Of a stretch of 64,000 nucleotides of DNA, positions 16,371 through 25,804 are shown in pieces (within the stretch, counting starts at the first letter, position 1; every line of letters begins with the position of its first letter). Both the position numbers and the translations under genes were made by a program. The stretch lies in the NCBI RefSeq assembly GCF_014257025.1, contig NZ_JACMSF010000008.1:124001-188000 (forward strand), read 5' to 3'. This stretch comes from Streptomyces cupreus. GTDB lineage: Bacteria > Actinomycetota > Actinomycetes > Streptomycetales > Streptomycetaceae. The notes beneath the pieces were generated by a model. The model worked only from the letters and a program-made list of their open reading frames with translations. It had not been told where the DNA came from and searched no databases.

Positions 16371-17390
16371 TCAGAGCACCTTGCGATGGACCAGCGCGGA
16401 GAGCATGAGCACGCCCGGCACCAGCGGCAGCCACACCGTCAGCACGCGGTAGCCGATCACGGTCGCCGTGGCCGGTGCCAGGGCGGCGCCGAAGGCGACC
16501 ATCGTGAACACCAGCGCCGCGTCCACCGGACCGATACCGCCCGGCGCGGGCACCGCCCCGACGGCCGTACTGGCGGCGAGGAACGCGAACACCATCTGCG
16601 CCCACGACAGCGGCAACCCGAGCGAGGCCCCCACCGAGGCGACCACGCCCGCCTGCAGCAGCGGGGTGACGGCCGCCCCGCCCCACAGCGCGAGCACCCG
16701 GCCCGGCATGGTGTGCAGCAGCTTGGCATCGGTCAGCGCGGTGCGCACAAACCCGAGGATCCCGTGGCGCAGCGGCCGTACGGTCGCCAGGAGCAGGGCC
16801 AGCGTGGCGAGTACGGTCGCCAGGCCCACGCCGACCATCAGCAGGGTTCCGCCATCCGGGACGAGTCCCTCAAGACGGATCAGCTCCGGGGCGGCCAGCA
16901 GCAGGGCGAGCAGCACGAACGTCTTCGCGACCGGCTTGACCAGGGAGTACAGGGCGAGTGAGGCCGCCGCCCGGGGCAAGGGGATGCCCTGGCCCTGGAG
17001 GAAGCGCAGGGTGACGGCATGGGCACCGATGCTCGCCGGGAGCACATGGTTCGCGGCGCCCGCGGCGAACTGCGAGGCGAGCAGCAGCAGGGGCGGCAGC
17101 CGCTCGGGGATCGCGCCCTGCCGGACACAGGCGGCGGCCACCCAGGTCAGGCAGGTGAATCCGACCCCGGCCAGCAGCCACCAGGGGTCGGCGGAGGTCA
17201 GCCGGGAGGCTCCGGCGTACAGGCCGCGCCAGTCGGCCGCCATCCAGACGCCGATCAGCACGAGCGGCAGGAGGGCCAGCACATGGCGGGCGAGTCGGGA
17301 GGGGGAGGGGGAGTACCAGGGGGCGGGGGCGGCTGCCGCGGTGGGGACCGGGGCGGCCGGAGCGGGGGCGGGGAGCGGGAGAAGGGACAT
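16371..17390 (-). CDS. Lysylphosphatidylglycerol synthase TM-region-like membrane protein (PF03706)
   Basis: A 339-residue polytopic membrane protein with about eight hydrophobic helices. It matches the UPF0104/PF03706 family, the flippase-like half of MprF and of AglD. The conserved PAPGGIGPVDAALV motif is present near residue 285, with a second signature in FAAGAANHVLPASIGAHAVTLRF around 135. The N-terminal 35 residues are a Pro/Ala-rich low-complexity cytoplasmic tail. The family is linked to transport of lipid-linked substrates, but this protein has no attached lysyltransferase domain. It starts at ATG 17390 and is transcribed toward the phosphatase gene. Confidence 0.85.
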   Translation of the reverse strand: MSLLPLPAPAPAAPVPTAAAAPAPWYSPSPSRLARHVLALLPLVLIGVWMAADWRGLYAGASRLTSADPWWLLAGVGFTCLTWVAAACVRQGAIPERLPPLLLLASQFAAGAANHVLPASIGAHAVTLRFLQGQGIPLPRAAASLALYSLVKPVAKTFVLLALLLAAPELIRLEGLVPDGGTLLMVGVGLATVLATLALLLATVRPLRHGILGFVRTALTDAKLLHTMPGRVLALWGGAAVTPLLQAGVVASVGASLGLPLSWAQMVFAFLAASTAVGAVPAPGGIGPVDAALVFTMVAFGAALAPATATVIGYRVLTVWLPLVPGVLMLSALVHRKVL

Positions 17391-17726
17391 GGCGCACGTC
17401 GTCCTTCCGCGTCACGCCCACGCGGCGCAGGGCGGACGGATCACAAGGCGAAGCAGTGGGGACGAGCGAAAGGTGCCCGCCGGATGTGACGCGGCGGAGT
17501 CCGGAAACCGACGGCCCACCGAAGAATCGGGTCAGGGCGTGCGAGTTGTGGGTGCCTGCGGTGCGGACGGTGACGATGAGCTGGATTTCGGGTCGAGTGT
17601 CATGGGGCGTCGTACGCTGAACCGCGTATGCGTAACGCACCCATGAGGCTACGGACTGTGATCTCGGCGGGGCCTGTTCCGTGACGGCGTACGACGGGGA
17701 GTGGGGCGATTGGGTACGGGACTGGG
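17391..17726. other. Intergenic region with a short dyad
   Basis: This 336-base stretch contains no gene that I can support. It must include the promoter of the leftward PF03706 gene. A near-perfect palindrome TGCGTAACGCA occurs at 17629-17639 and could be an operator. Codon use in all frames is unlike that of the flanking genes. Confidence 0.4.
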
Positions 17727-17879
17727 GTGGCCCTTACTGATGGACGGGCCGGAGCCGCCCGGCGACAGCGGGGTACGGAGTTCGAGTTCCGGGTGGTGAA
17801 GGAGGCCGCCTCCGCGGGGCTGCTCAAGGAGCTGGCGGGAGCCGTTCTGCGGCTGTGGAACGGCCCCCCTCAGCAGTGA
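17727..17879 (+). CDS. Possible 50-residue small protein
   Basis: A short frame from GTG 17727 to TGA 17877-17879 encodes a charged, partly helical peptide. Its C-terminal half, EFEFRVVKEAASAGLLKELAG followed by AVLRLWNG, looks amphipathic and has protein-like composition. I do not recognise a family and see no clear ribosome site. The 3' end lies 7 bases from the end of the convergent DUF574 gene, so it fills the intergenic space neatly. It may equally be a chance frame in GC-rich DNA. Confidence 0.3.
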   Translation: MALTDGRAGAARRQRGTEFEFRVVKEAASAGLLKELAGAVLRLWNGPPQQ

Positions 17880-17886
17880 GCGTGGC

Positions 17887-18711
17887 TTACGCCTTGCGGC
17901 CCACCGCGCAGTAGGCGTCGACGGCGACCTTCTGAGCCCCCGGTCCGGTCTCGTCCGGGCGCCACTCGGTGACCTGGACGACGCCCGGCTCCACCAGCTC
18001 CAGACCGTCGAAGAAGGCGGCGATCTCCTCGATGCTGCGCACGTAGTACGGCACCGCGCCGCTGGAGTTGTAGGCCTCCGACGCGGCGATCATGCCCTCG
18101 CTGGTGGCCGTGCTGTCGCTGATCACCAGGTAGCTGCCCGACGGGAGGCCCGCCATCAGCCGCTGCACCAGGTCACGGGCCTGCGCGTGGTCGGCGACAT
18201 GGCCCAGGGTGTTGAGGATCATCAGGGCGACCGGCCGGGACAGGTCCAGGGTCTCCGAAGCGGCCTCCAGGACGGTCTTCGGGTCGTACAGGTCCGCGTC
18301 CAGATAGGCCGTCCTGCCCTCGGGGGTGCTGGTGAGCAGGGCGTTGGCGTGGGCCAGGACGATGGGGTCGTTGTCGACGTAGACGATGCGCGCGTCCGGG
18401 GCGACGCGCTGGGCGACCTCATGGGTGTTGTCGGCGGTGGGCAGTCCGGTGCCGATGTCCAGGAACTGGCGGATGCCCTGCTCCCCGGCCAGATGGCGCA
18501 CGGCACGGCCCAGGAAGTGCCGGCTGGTGACCGCGACATCGACCAGGCCGGGGAAGATCTCCTTGATCTGGTCGCCGATCTCCCGGTCGACCTCGTAGTT
18601 GTCCTTGCCGCCGACGAAGTAGTTCCAGAAGCGCGCGGAGTGCGGCTTCGTCGTGTCGATGCGGGCGCGTATCTCCATCGACGCGCGAATCTGGGGATCG
18701 ACGTCCGACAC
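17887..18711 (-). CDS. DUF574-family SAM-dependent methyltransferase
   Basis: A 274-residue protein of the actinobacterial PF04672 (DUF574) family. Diagnostic text is HSARFWNYFVGGKDNYEVDRE near residue 25, FLDIGTGLPTADNTHEVAQ (SAM site, about 85-103), VYVDNDPIVLAHANALL with the acidic ribose ligand, and a DLSRPVALMILNTLGHV strand. The substrates of these abundant Streptomyces proteins are unknown. It is monocistronic with its own upstream region, which contains a possible ribosome site (GCAGGAGG) just before the ATG. Confidence 0.93.
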   Translation of the reverse strand: MSDVDPQIRASMEIRARIDTTKPHSARFWNYFVGGKDNYEVDREIGDQIKEIFPGLVDVAVTSRHFLGRAVRHLAGEQGIRQFLDIGTGLPTADNTHEVAQRVAPDARIVYVDNDPIVLAHANALLTSTPEGRTAYLDADLYDPKTVLEAASETLDLSRPVALMILNTLGHVADHAQARDLVQRLMAGLPSGSYLVISDSTATSEGMIAASEAYNSSGAVPYYVRSIEEIAAFFDGLELVEPGVVQVTEWRPDETGPGAQKVAVDAYCAVGRKA

Positions 18712-18934
18712 GGTGCGGCCTCCTGCGGTGGCTTCATTGATCAGGTGGTGCCCAACTTAGGCGAACTCACTTTCGCCGTATGCGGCTTGGACACCGAGAG
18801 CCCCGCGGACAGTCGTTTTCCGGCCATTGATTGAACTGTTGACGAAGGCGGGCAGGGGACCACCCGGCGCGGTACCCGCCCGACAGGCGCACACTGGAGG
18901 TGTGCTGTCGGTGCTCTCCAGGGGGTGTCGGCCG

Positions 18935-19516
18935 ATGGCTGAGACACGGTGCGAGCGCGTACGGATGTGGCGGTGGCGGCGCAGCCCGCTGAGGCGGCGC
19001 TGCGATCTCGTCGAGGCCTGGGTGGTGCTCGGCGGCTGGGTGCTGGCCCTGGTGGGCGGGGTCCTGGCGGGCTTCGTCGCGGTCGGCGCGGTGGAGCGGG
19101 CCGCCGAGGAGCAGCGGGCGCGGAGCCGGCAGGTGTCGGCGGTGCTGGTGGAGGACGCGGACGACAAGGTGCCCGCCCGGGTCCCGGCCGACTACCGGGT
19201 GTGGGCCAAGGTGAGCTGGACCGGCCCCGACGGCACCACCCACACCGACGAAGCGCGCGTGTCGCCCAAGACCAAGGCCGGCGCCAAGATCCCCGTCTGG
19301 ACCGACGGCAAGGACCGGATCACCGCCGAGCCCCTGAACAACGGCGAGATCAGACTGCACGCCGTCTCCGGCGGCACGCTGGCCGCCCTGTGCACGGCAG
19401 GGGTCGTCCTCGGCACCGTCTGGGGCGTCCGGCAGCTGATGGAGCGCCGTCGCCTCGAACAATGGGCCCTGGAATGGGAGCGCATCGACACCCGCAACGG
19501 CTGGAAGACCGGCTGA
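18935..19516 (+). CDS. Rv1733c-like two-TM membrane protein
   Basis: A 193-residue protein. An N-terminal basic segment (RMWRWRRSPLRRRCD) is followed by a hydrophobic helix (VVLGGWVLALVGGVLAGFVAV). An external domain of about 100 residues comes next (DYRVWAKVSWTGPDGTTHTDEA, then KIPVWTDGKDRI), then a second helix near 150 and a charged tail. This layout matches the Rv1733c family common in Streptomyces, whose function is unknown. ATG 18935 was chosen because an AGGGGG ribosome site lies about 10 nt upstream; an in-frame extension to 18827 lacks one. Confidence 0.78.
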   Translation: MAETRCERVRMWRWRRSPLRRRCDLVEAWVVLGGWVLALVGGVLAGFVAVGAVERAAEEQRARSRQVSAVLVEDADDKVPARVPADYRVWAKVSWTGPDGTTHTDEARVSPKTKAGAKIPVWTDGKDRITAEPLNNGEIRLHAVSGGTLAALCTAGVVLGTVWGVRQLMERRRLEQWALEWERIDTRNGWKTG

Positions 19517-19659
19517 CCGCCCGCGCGGTGCCGGGGACCCACCTGTCTGCGTGCGGCCCCGCACAGTCCCCTGCGCTGGAAAGCCGTCAAAAAACGACGT
19601 AGAAAACGGTGTCAGCACGACACACGACACACGACACAGCGGAGAGCGGGGGAGCGCGC

Positions 19660-20721
19660 ATGGTGGGGCCGGAGGCGTTCGCGGAGTATCTGACCGGCTA
19701 CCGCGGCATCCTCGCCGACGCCTCGGCCACCGGCCGTCGGCTCACCCGCGCGGAGCTCGACTCCCGCCGTGATCTGGGCGAGCGGGCCGCCGAGGCCGGG
19801 CTCGGACTGCGCGCCATGGTCGCCGCGCACATGGCCGAGACCCGTGCCAACTGGCCGACCGGCAGCGGCACTTCCGTGGACGCCGTCCTGGCCGCCGCCG
19901 CCCAGGCCCTGGACGCCTTCGCCGAGGGCTACGAACGCGCCCAGCGGGACGCCGTGCGCCAGGAGGAGGCCGCCCGCCGGGAGTTCGTGGACGATCTGCT
20001 CTACGGCCGCAGCGACCTCGGCCTGCTGGCGGAGCGCGCGGAGCGCTACGGGCTGCGGCTGTCGCACGCGCACGCCGTCGCCGTGGCCCGCGGCCGGGCC
20101 GCCTATGACGACGGCGACCCGGTGCCCCGCGAGGTGGAGCGGGCGCTCATCGGCCGGTTCGGGGACCGCAGCATCCTGCTCACCACCAAGGACGGCCGGA
20201 TGGTCTGCATCGCTCCCGGCAACCACGGCGACGTCCTCACCCACTTCGCCAAGCTCGCCCACGCCGCGACCGACGGCGGCCAGGTCGCGATCGGCCGCGC
20301 GCACGCGGGACCGGCCGGCGTCGTCCAGTCGTACGAGGAGGCCCTGAACGCCCTCGACCTCGCCGAACGCCTGGAGCTCACCGAGCCGGTGCTGCACGCC
20401 GCCGACCTGCTCGTCTACCCCGTGCTCACCCGGGACCGGCAGGCCATGGCCGATCTGGTGGCCAGTGTGCTCGGCCCGCTGCGCCAGGCCCGCGGCGGCG
20501 CCCGCCCGCTGCTGGACACCCTCACCGCCTACTTCGACTCCGGCTGTGTGGCGGCGGAGGCGGCCCGCCGGCTGTCGCTCAGCGTGCGCGCCCTGACCTA
20601 CCGCCTGGACCGCGTCCGCCAGCTGACCGGCGCGGACCCGGCCGATCCGGTGCAGCGGTACACCCTCCAGACCGCGGTGATCGGGGCACGCCTGCTGGAC
20701 TGGCCGACCAACCCGGTGTGA
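19660..20721 (+). CDS. PucR-family transcriptional regulator
   Basis: A 353-residue regulator. The N-terminal helical region (to about 110) resembles the RsbRD-like sensory region seen in many actinobacterial PucR proteins. A central GGDEF-related domain follows. The C-terminus carries the PucR helix-turn-helix: LLDTLTAYFDSGCVAAEAARRL, then LSLSVRALTYRLDRVRQLTG. ATG 19660 has a GGGGGAG ribosome site. The effector is unknown, and neighbouring genes give no clear target. It lies downstream of, and may be cotranscribed with, the Rv1733c-like gene (143-nt gap). Confidence 0.88.
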   Translation: MVGPEAFAEYLTGYRGILADASATGRRLTRAELDSRRDLGERAAEAGLGLRAMVAAHMAETRANWPTGSGTSVDAVLAAAAQALDAFAEGYERAQRDAVRQEEAARREFVDDLLYGRSDLGLLAERAERYGLRLSHAHAVAVARGRAAYDDGDPVPREVERALIGRFGDRSILLTTKDGRMVCIAPGNHGDVLTHFAKLAHAATDGGQVAIGRAHAGPAGVVQSYEEALNALDLAERLELTEPVLHAADLLVYPVLTRDRQAMADLVASVLGPLRQARGGARPLLDTLTAYFDSGCVAAEAARRLSLSVRALTYRLDRVRQLTGADPADPVQRYTLQTAVIGARLLDWPTNPV

Positions 20722-20728
20722 GCGGGGC

Positions 20729-21475
20729 TCAGCCGACCGTCCCGCTCGGACTCGGCTGGGGGGAGGCTGTGTTGATGTTCAGGTCCGGGCGGGGCTTGAG
20801 GACGAGGACCGGGGAGCCGGGCTGGGGCGGGGGCGGGGTGAGCTGGTCGTTGGGCAGCTTCGGGGGGGAGGTCTGCTGGAAGTTGACCTGTTCGTAGTTG
20901 ACCAGGCCGGTCTTCTCCAGCACGGTGATGTGGTCCAGGACCGTGTCGTTGGTCAGGTCCGCCAGCTGCCGCACCAGCGTGTTCTGCGTGTTGGCCCGGA
21001 TGCTGGCGACGGTCGGGAAGATCCGGCCGTGGGCCACCCGCATGATGGTGACCGCGGTGGAGTCGAACTCCTTGCCGCTCTTGGAGTCCGCGGTCGCCAC
21101 GAACTGCTGCTGCTGCGGGCTCGGCTGGTTCGGCAGTGTGATGCCGAGATCGGGCGCGATCTTGCGGCACAGCGCGTCGAGCCCCGAGTGCCCGACGAGC
21201 AGATGCTTGCCCACTTCCTTCATCTCCGCGGTGGTGCCGCGCTCCAGCGCCATCTCTCCCAGCGGGTACTCCCACAGCCCCGCCGCCCGCACCTTCACCA
21301 CGAAGTCCCGGTCCGCCTCGGTGAGCGGTCCCCATTGGGTGTTGGCGATGATGCGGGACGTGTCGGACGAGGTGTTCTCCACCCCGAGCATCGCGGGGTA
21401 CGCGAGAGCGGAGAGGGTGAGCACCAGGGCGCCGCCGACGAAGACGGTTCCCGCCGTGCTGCGCGAGATGCGCAT
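20729..21475 (-). CDS. DUF4142 exported ferritin-like protein
   Basis: A 248-residue protein. The N-terminus (MRISRSTAGTVFVGGALVLTLSALAYPA) is a signal peptide or membrane anchor. The helical DUF4142 domain follows (LTEADRDFVVKVRAAGLWEYP, then GEMALERGTTAEMKEVGKHLLVGHSGLD). The C-terminal 45 residues are Pro-rich and low in complexity. DUF4142 proteins are ferritin-fold and extracytoplasmic, without an established reaction. ATG 21475 is supported by an AGGAGGT ribosome site 4-5 nt upstream. It converges on the PucR gene with 7 bp between stops. Confidence 0.87.
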   Translation of the reverse strand: MRISRSTAGTVFVGGALVLTLSALAYPAMLGVENTSSDTSRIIANTQWGPLTEADRDFVVKVRAAGLWEYPLGEMALERGTTAEMKEVGKHLLVGHSGLDALCRKIAPDLGITLPNQPSPQQQQFVATADSKSGKEFDSTAVTIMRVAHGRIFPTVASIRANTQNTLVRQLADLTNDTVLDHITVLEKTGLVNYEQVNFQQTSPPKLPNDQLTPPPPQPGSPVLVLKPRPDLNINTASPQPSPSGTVG

Positions 21476-21615
21476 CTGACCTCCTGAGGCGAACGGCTCG
21501 GACATCAGGAGATACGAGCGTGCGGCCCGGAACAATCATCGCTGCGGGTAAAACTTCCCGGCCCCCAGGGGTGTCCTGCGTCACACCAGCGGCTCCGCGC
21601 TCTCTTCACGGATCG

Positions 21616-21645
21616 TTGTGATGGGGGTCACATAGGGTCTAGGGT
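21616..21645 (+). promoter_or_regulatory. Candidate promoter of the SpoIIE/HATPase phosphatase gene
   Basis: TTGTGA at 21616-21621 and TAGGGT at 21640-21645 are separated by 18 bp. This fits the vegetative (HrdB-like) consensus TTGACn-N18-TAnnnT. The -10 ends 17 bases before the GTG start at 21663. Confidence 0.35.
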
Positions 21646-21662
21646 GAAATCGCCTGAGGGAA

Positions 21663-24362
21663 GTGAGCCTCGTGTCCGTCGCCTGGGACGACATCGGCGG
21701 GCTCGTCGATGCCCATGAACGCTTCCTCCGCGGCGCCCGCGTCGACTCGGACGTCCGGGACCCCGTGCTGGCCTCCTGGAAGCGATGCAGGTCGGCCGGG
21801 CTCGAACCGGACCGGCTGAGCATCCGGTACGAGGCCGACGTGATGCTCGACGAGCGGTTCATGCTCGCCGCCGAGCCCGTCCTCGGGCAACTGGCCGGGT
21901 CCCTCGCCGACCTGGGCACGACCATCGCGCTGTGCGACGGGCACGGCCGGATGGTCCAACGGCTCGGCGGTGGGCGCGTGCTGCTCGACCAGCTCGACGC
22001 GGTGAGCTTCGCGCCCGGCTTCGACGCCTCCGAACAGGCCGTGGGCACCAATGGAGTGGGCACCGCGCTGGCCGAGCGCGGGCCCGTCCAGGTCGTAGGC
22101 CGGGAACACTTCGCCGACTGCCTTCAGCCGTTCGCCTGCGTCGGTGCCCCGATCCGCGACCCGCTCAGCGGGCGGATCGAGGCCGTCCTGGATCTGACCT
22201 GTCTGCGCGACCACGGCGACCCGATCATGCTCCGGCTGGTACGGGAGGCCGCCCAGGCCATCGAAGGGCGGCTGCTGGACCAGGCCACCCAGCGGGAGCG
22301 GGCACTGCTCGCGGCCTACCGGCGCGCCACCCACGAGGCCCGCCCGGAGCCGGACGGCGCCCGGCTCGGCCGTATCGACCTGGCCCTCCTGCGCGAGAAG
22401 GCCGAGGCGCTGCTCGCCTCGCCCCATCGCACCCTCGACGAGGTGAACCTGACCGGCGGCCGGACCGCCGCCCTGCTGCGCCGCCCGGTCGTCGGCGCCG
22501 CCGGGGAGACCGGCGTGGTCGTCGAGGCCCGCGTCCTCGGCCACCCCCGCCCGGTCACCCTCACCCCGCCGACGCCCCCTCCCACGGCGACCGCGGCCGG
22601 CGTCATCGCCACCCCCGTCGACACCGGCGACGGAGCCGACGGGAGGCTGGTGCTCGTCGGGGAGCCCGGGGTCGGACGGCTGGCCCTCCTCGCGCGCAGA
22701 CGGCTGGAGTTGCTGCACGAGGCCGGGGCGCGGATCGGCGCCACCCTCGACGTCACCCGTACCGCTGAGGAGCTCGCCGAGGTCGTCGTCCCCCGCTTCG
22801 CCGACTTCGCCGCCGTCGATCTGCCCGACGCCGTGCTGAACGGCGAGGAGCCCGCCTCGCTCGGGGCGGACGCCCTGCTGCGCCGGGTCGCCCTGCGCAG
22901 CCGGAACGACGAACCACGGCTGTACCACGTCGGTGACGGCTTCGCGTATGTCGGCTCCACCCCGCAGGCCCGCAGCCTGGAGAGCGGCAGGGCGGTGCTG
23001 GAGCCGGTGCTGTCCGAGGCGGGCGGCTGGTTCGCGCAGGACCCGGTACGTCTTGAGCGGGTGCTGGCGGCCGGGACGCACTCCCTGATCACCGTGCCGC
23101 TCAGGGCCCGCGGCGCGACCCTCGGCGTGGTCAGCTTCTACCGCTGCGGCAACCCGGCCCCCTTCGAGGACGACGACCTCTCCCTCGCCCAGGAGCTGGG
23201 CGGACGGGCCGCGATGTGCATAGACAACGCCCGCCGCTACACGCGCGAGCACAACACGGCGCTCGCCCTCCAGCGCAGTCTGCTGCCCCGGGGGCGGCCC
23301 GAGCAGCGCGCTGTCGAGGCCGCCTACCGGTATCTGCCCGCGCAGGCCGACGTGGGCGGCGACTGGTTCGACGTGATCCCGCTCTCCGGCGCGCGGGTGG
23401 CCCTGGTCGTCGGCGATGTCGTCGGGCACGGTCTGCACGCCGCGGCCACGATGGGCCGGCTGCGCACCGCTGTGCACAACTTCTGCTCCCTGGACCTTCC
23501 GCCGGACGATCTCCTCACCCACCTCGACGACCTGGTCGGGCGTCTTGACCGGGGCGAGGGCTGGGCGGTGGAGGGCGGCGCCGACGAGAGCGGTGGCATC
23601 GGCGCCACCTGTCTGATCGCGGTCTACGATCCGGTGTCCCGGAGCTGCACCCTCACCCGCGCCGGGCACCCCCTGCCCGCGGTCGTCCATCCCGACGGCT
23701 CGGTGGACTTCGTCGATCTGCCGTCCGCTCCGCCGCTCGGCCTGGGCGGAATGCCCTTCGAGACCGCCGAGCTCGAACTCGCCGAGGGCAGCCAGCTCGT
23801 GCTTTACACCGACGGTCTGGTCGAGGACCGCCACCAGGACATCGACACCGGCCTCGACCGGCTGCGCGAGGTGCTCACCCACGTCGGGCGCGCCCCCGAG
23901 GACACCTGCGAGGCCGTCCTGGACGCGCTGCTCCCGGCCCGCCCGAGCGACGACGTGGCACTGCTGGTCGCCCGCACTCATGTCCTCGGGCCCGACCGGG
24001 TCGCCCAGTGGGACCTGCCGAGCGATCCGGCGGTCGTCTCCCGGTCCCGCGCCGCGGTCACCGAGCAGCTCGCCGCCTGGGGCCTTGACGACCTGGCGTT
24101 CACCACCGAACTCGTGGCCAGCGAGCTGGTCACCAACGCCATCCGGCACGCCACCGGCCCCGTCCAGCTCCGGCTGCTCCGCGACCGCGCCCTGATCTGC
24201 GAGGTCTCCGACGGCAGCGGCACCTCACCGAGACTGCGCCGGGCCCGGACCGAGGACGAGGGCGGCCGCGGGCTCTTCCTCGTCGCCCAGCTCACCGAGC
24301 GCTGGGGCACCCGCTACACCCCGCACGGCAAGGTCATCTGGGCCGAACAGCCCCTGCCGTGA
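21663..24362 (+). CDS. Multidomain GAF/PP2C/HATPase regulator of the SpoIIE-RsbU type
   Basis: An 899-residue cytoplasmic signalling protein. The N-terminal 200 residues (VLASWKRCRSAGLEPDRLSIRY, then SEQAVGTNGVGTALAERGP) match the sensory GAF part of AcoR/DhaR-type activators, without their AAA+ and Fis domains. A second GAF lies around 340-530. The PP2C phosphatase spans about 540-770 (VGGDWFDVIPL, VVGDVVGHGLHAAATMG, YTDGLVEDRHQDID). A C-terminal HATPase_c anti-sigma-like kinase domain follows (ELVASELVTNAIRHATGP, GRGLFLVAQLTERWG). Such proteins combine phosphatase and kinase control of anti-anti-sigma factors. GTG start. Confidence 0.9.
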   Translation: MSLVSVAWDDIGGLVDAHERFLRGARVDSDVRDPVLASWKRCRSAGLEPDRLSIRYEADVMLDERFMLAAEPVLGQLAGSLADLGTTIALCDGHGRMVQRLGGGRVLLDQLDAVSFAPGFDASEQAVGTNGVGTALAERGPVQVVGREHFADCLQPFACVGAPIRDPLSGRIEAVLDLTCLRDHGDPIMLRLVREAAQAIEGRLLDQATQRERALLAAYRRATHEARPEPDGARLGRIDLALLREKAEALLASPHRTLDEVNLTGGRTAALLRRPVVGAAGETGVVVEARVLGHPRPVTLTPPTPPPTATAAGVIATPVDTGDGADGRLVLVGEPGVGRLALLARRRLELLHEAGARIGATLDVTRTAEELAEVVVPRFADFAAVDLPDAVLNGEEPASLGADALLRRVALRSRNDEPRLYHVGDGFAYVGSTPQARSLESGRAVLEPVLSEAGGWFAQDPVRLERVLAAGTHSLITVPLRARGATLGVVSFYRCGNPAPFEDDDLSLAQELGGRAAMCIDNARRYTREHNTALALQRSLLPRGRPEQRAVEAAYRYLPAQADVGGDWFDVIPLSGARVALVVGDVVGHGLHAAATMGRLRTAVHNFCSLDLPPDDLLTHLDDLVGRLDRGEGWAVEGGADESGGIGATCLIAVYDPVSRSCTLTRAGHPLPAVVHPDGSVDFVDLPSAPPLGLGGMPFETAELELAEGSQLVLYTDGLVEDRHQDIDTGLDRLREVLTHVGRAPEDTCEAVLDALLPARPSDDVALLVARTHVLGPDRVAQWDLPSDPAVVSRSRAAVTEQLAAWGLDDLAFTTELVASELVTNAIRHATGPVQLRLLRDRALICEVSDGSGTSPRLRRARTEDEGGRGLFLVAQLTERWGTRYTPHGKVIWAEQPLP

Positions 24363-25691
24363 TCACCAGCCCGTCCACAGCAGGTGGTTGACGAGCAGCG
24401 CGAGCACGGCCTGTACGGCGAGCCAGCCGCGCGGCCCGGGCAGGAACGCGCACGACGGCAGCAGCCACAGCGCGAACGGCAGCCAGATCCGCTCCGTCTC
24501 CGCCTTGCTCATCCCGGACAGATCGGCGACGAGCAGCGCGAGAAGCGCGGCGCCCACCAGCACCGCGAGCCGGAAACCGGCCGTGCTCTCCCGTCGCAGT
24601 ACCGCCACCCCGGTCCGCCGCAGCCCCGCCGCCGTCGCGAGGCCCACCACGAGCACCTGGCAGGCGAGGTTGGCCCACACCCAGTAGGCCTGCGGCCGGG
24701 TGCCTCCGGCGCCCTGGTTGTAGCGGGTGACCAGCAGGTCGTAGGCCTCCCACCAGGAGAAGCCCAGCGCCGTGAACACGATCGGGACCACGAGGAATCC
24801 GGCCACCGCGAACAACAGTGGCCGCAGGCGCTCGGAGCCCAGGAACAGGACGGCCGCCGCGATCACGACGTACAGGGTCAGGCCGTACGACAGGTACACC
24901 GTCAGGCCGAACAGGAGGCCGGAGGCGAGGCCCGTCCAGCGTGGCCGGTGGCCCGTCACCGCGAGGGCCAGCAGCGCCACCGCCCAGGCGGCCACCGCCG
25001 CGAACCAGCCGTCGGCCGACGTGCCCAGCCACACCGCGCCCGGGGCCAGCACCAGGAAGGGCGCCGCGCGGCGGGCGAGTTTCTCGTCGGCCAGGGCGCG
25101 GACGGTGACGAGGATCGCGAGGGCGGCCGTGGCGCCGACGACGATGCACCACACGCCCGCCCAGGCGCCGCCGCCCAGGCCGATCCGGTCCAGGTAGACG
25201 AAGGTGAGCGTGGCCGCAGGGGGGTGGCCCGCGATATGCGCGGGCCAGTGGTCGGGCGAGCCGATCAGGATGTGGTTCGTGAAGTCCCGCAGGGTGGCCG
25301 GGATGTCCTGGAAGCGGTCGATGACCTGGAGGTACTCGTACCGGGTCGTCAGGCGGCGGGCGATGCCGCGGTGCCAGCCGTCGACCAGGGCCAGCGAGAA
25401 CGTCCACGCCATGCCCACGCCCCACACGGCGAGCATCAGTCCGCGCCAGGGCAGACGGGCGGCCAGGGGCGGGCCGTACGCCACGACGGCGACGGCCACG
25501 ACGATCGCGGCCGCGGTGCCGGGTCCTGTGTGCGGGCCCCAGTCCGCGAGCAGCGGCGGCCAGTTGACGAAGAGGGTGCCGTCACGGTGCTCGATCGCGG
25601 TGCCGACCAGGGCGGCGGTCGCGAAGAGCAGCGCGGCGGCCGTGGCGGCGTACAGGTCGCGGCGCAGGTCGCGGGAGGGATGGCGGGTCAC
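24363..25691 (-). CDS. Polytopic membrane protein, GT-C-like
   Basis: A 442-residue integral membrane protein with about 11-12 hydrophobic helices. A loop after the fourth helix (DRFQDIPATLRDFTNHILIGSP) and the HIAGHPPAATL segment resemble the extracytoplasmic loops of GT-C glycosyltransferases and of actinobacterial mannosyltransferase-like proteins, but no clear D/E catalytic motif is found. GTG start at 25691. Its stop is immediately adjacent to the stop of the convergent SpoIIE gene, with no spacer. Function unknown; a lipid-linked sugar transferase or a pure membrane protein are both possible. Confidence 0.75.
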   Translation of the reverse strand: MTRHPSRDLRRDLYAATAAALLFATAALVGTAIEHRDGTLFVNWPPLLADWGPHTGPGTAAAIVVAVAVVAYGPPLAARLPWRGLMLAVWGVGMAWTFSLALVDGWHRGIARRLTTRYEYLQVIDRFQDIPATLRDFTNHILIGSPDHWPAHIAGHPPAATLTFVYLDRIGLGGGAWAGVWCIVVGATAALAILVTVRALADEKLARRAAPFLVLAPGAVWLGTSADGWFAAVAAWAVALLALAVTGHRPRWTGLASGLLFGLTVYLSYGLTLYVVIAAAVLFLGSERLRPLLFAVAGFLVVPIVFTALGFSWWEAYDLLVTRYNQGAGGTRPQAYWVWANLACQVLVVGLATAAGLRRTGVAVLRRESTAGFRLAVLVGAALLALLVADLSGMSKAETERIWLPFALWLLPSCAFLPGPRGWLAVQAVLALLVNHLLWTGW

Positions 25692-25804
25692 GTCTGCACG
25701 CTAGGACGGCGGGCCTCGACCGGACGGCTGACAGGCGTGGACGTCAGAGATTCGTCATGGTTCGTGAGCGCTTTCCGCGGGTGTACCCGGCCTACGGTCG
25801 GGGC

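Noticed and set aside
17629..17639. TGCGTAACGCA dyad considered as an insertion-sequence end or attachment site
   Set aside because: There is no partner copy, no transposase or integrase gene nearby and no tRNA gene; at most it is a small operator.
21639..24149. An 836-codon minus-strand frame under the SpoIIE-type gene
   Set aside because: Antisense to an 899-residue protein with intact PP2C and HATPase motifs; composition is typical of a shadow frame.
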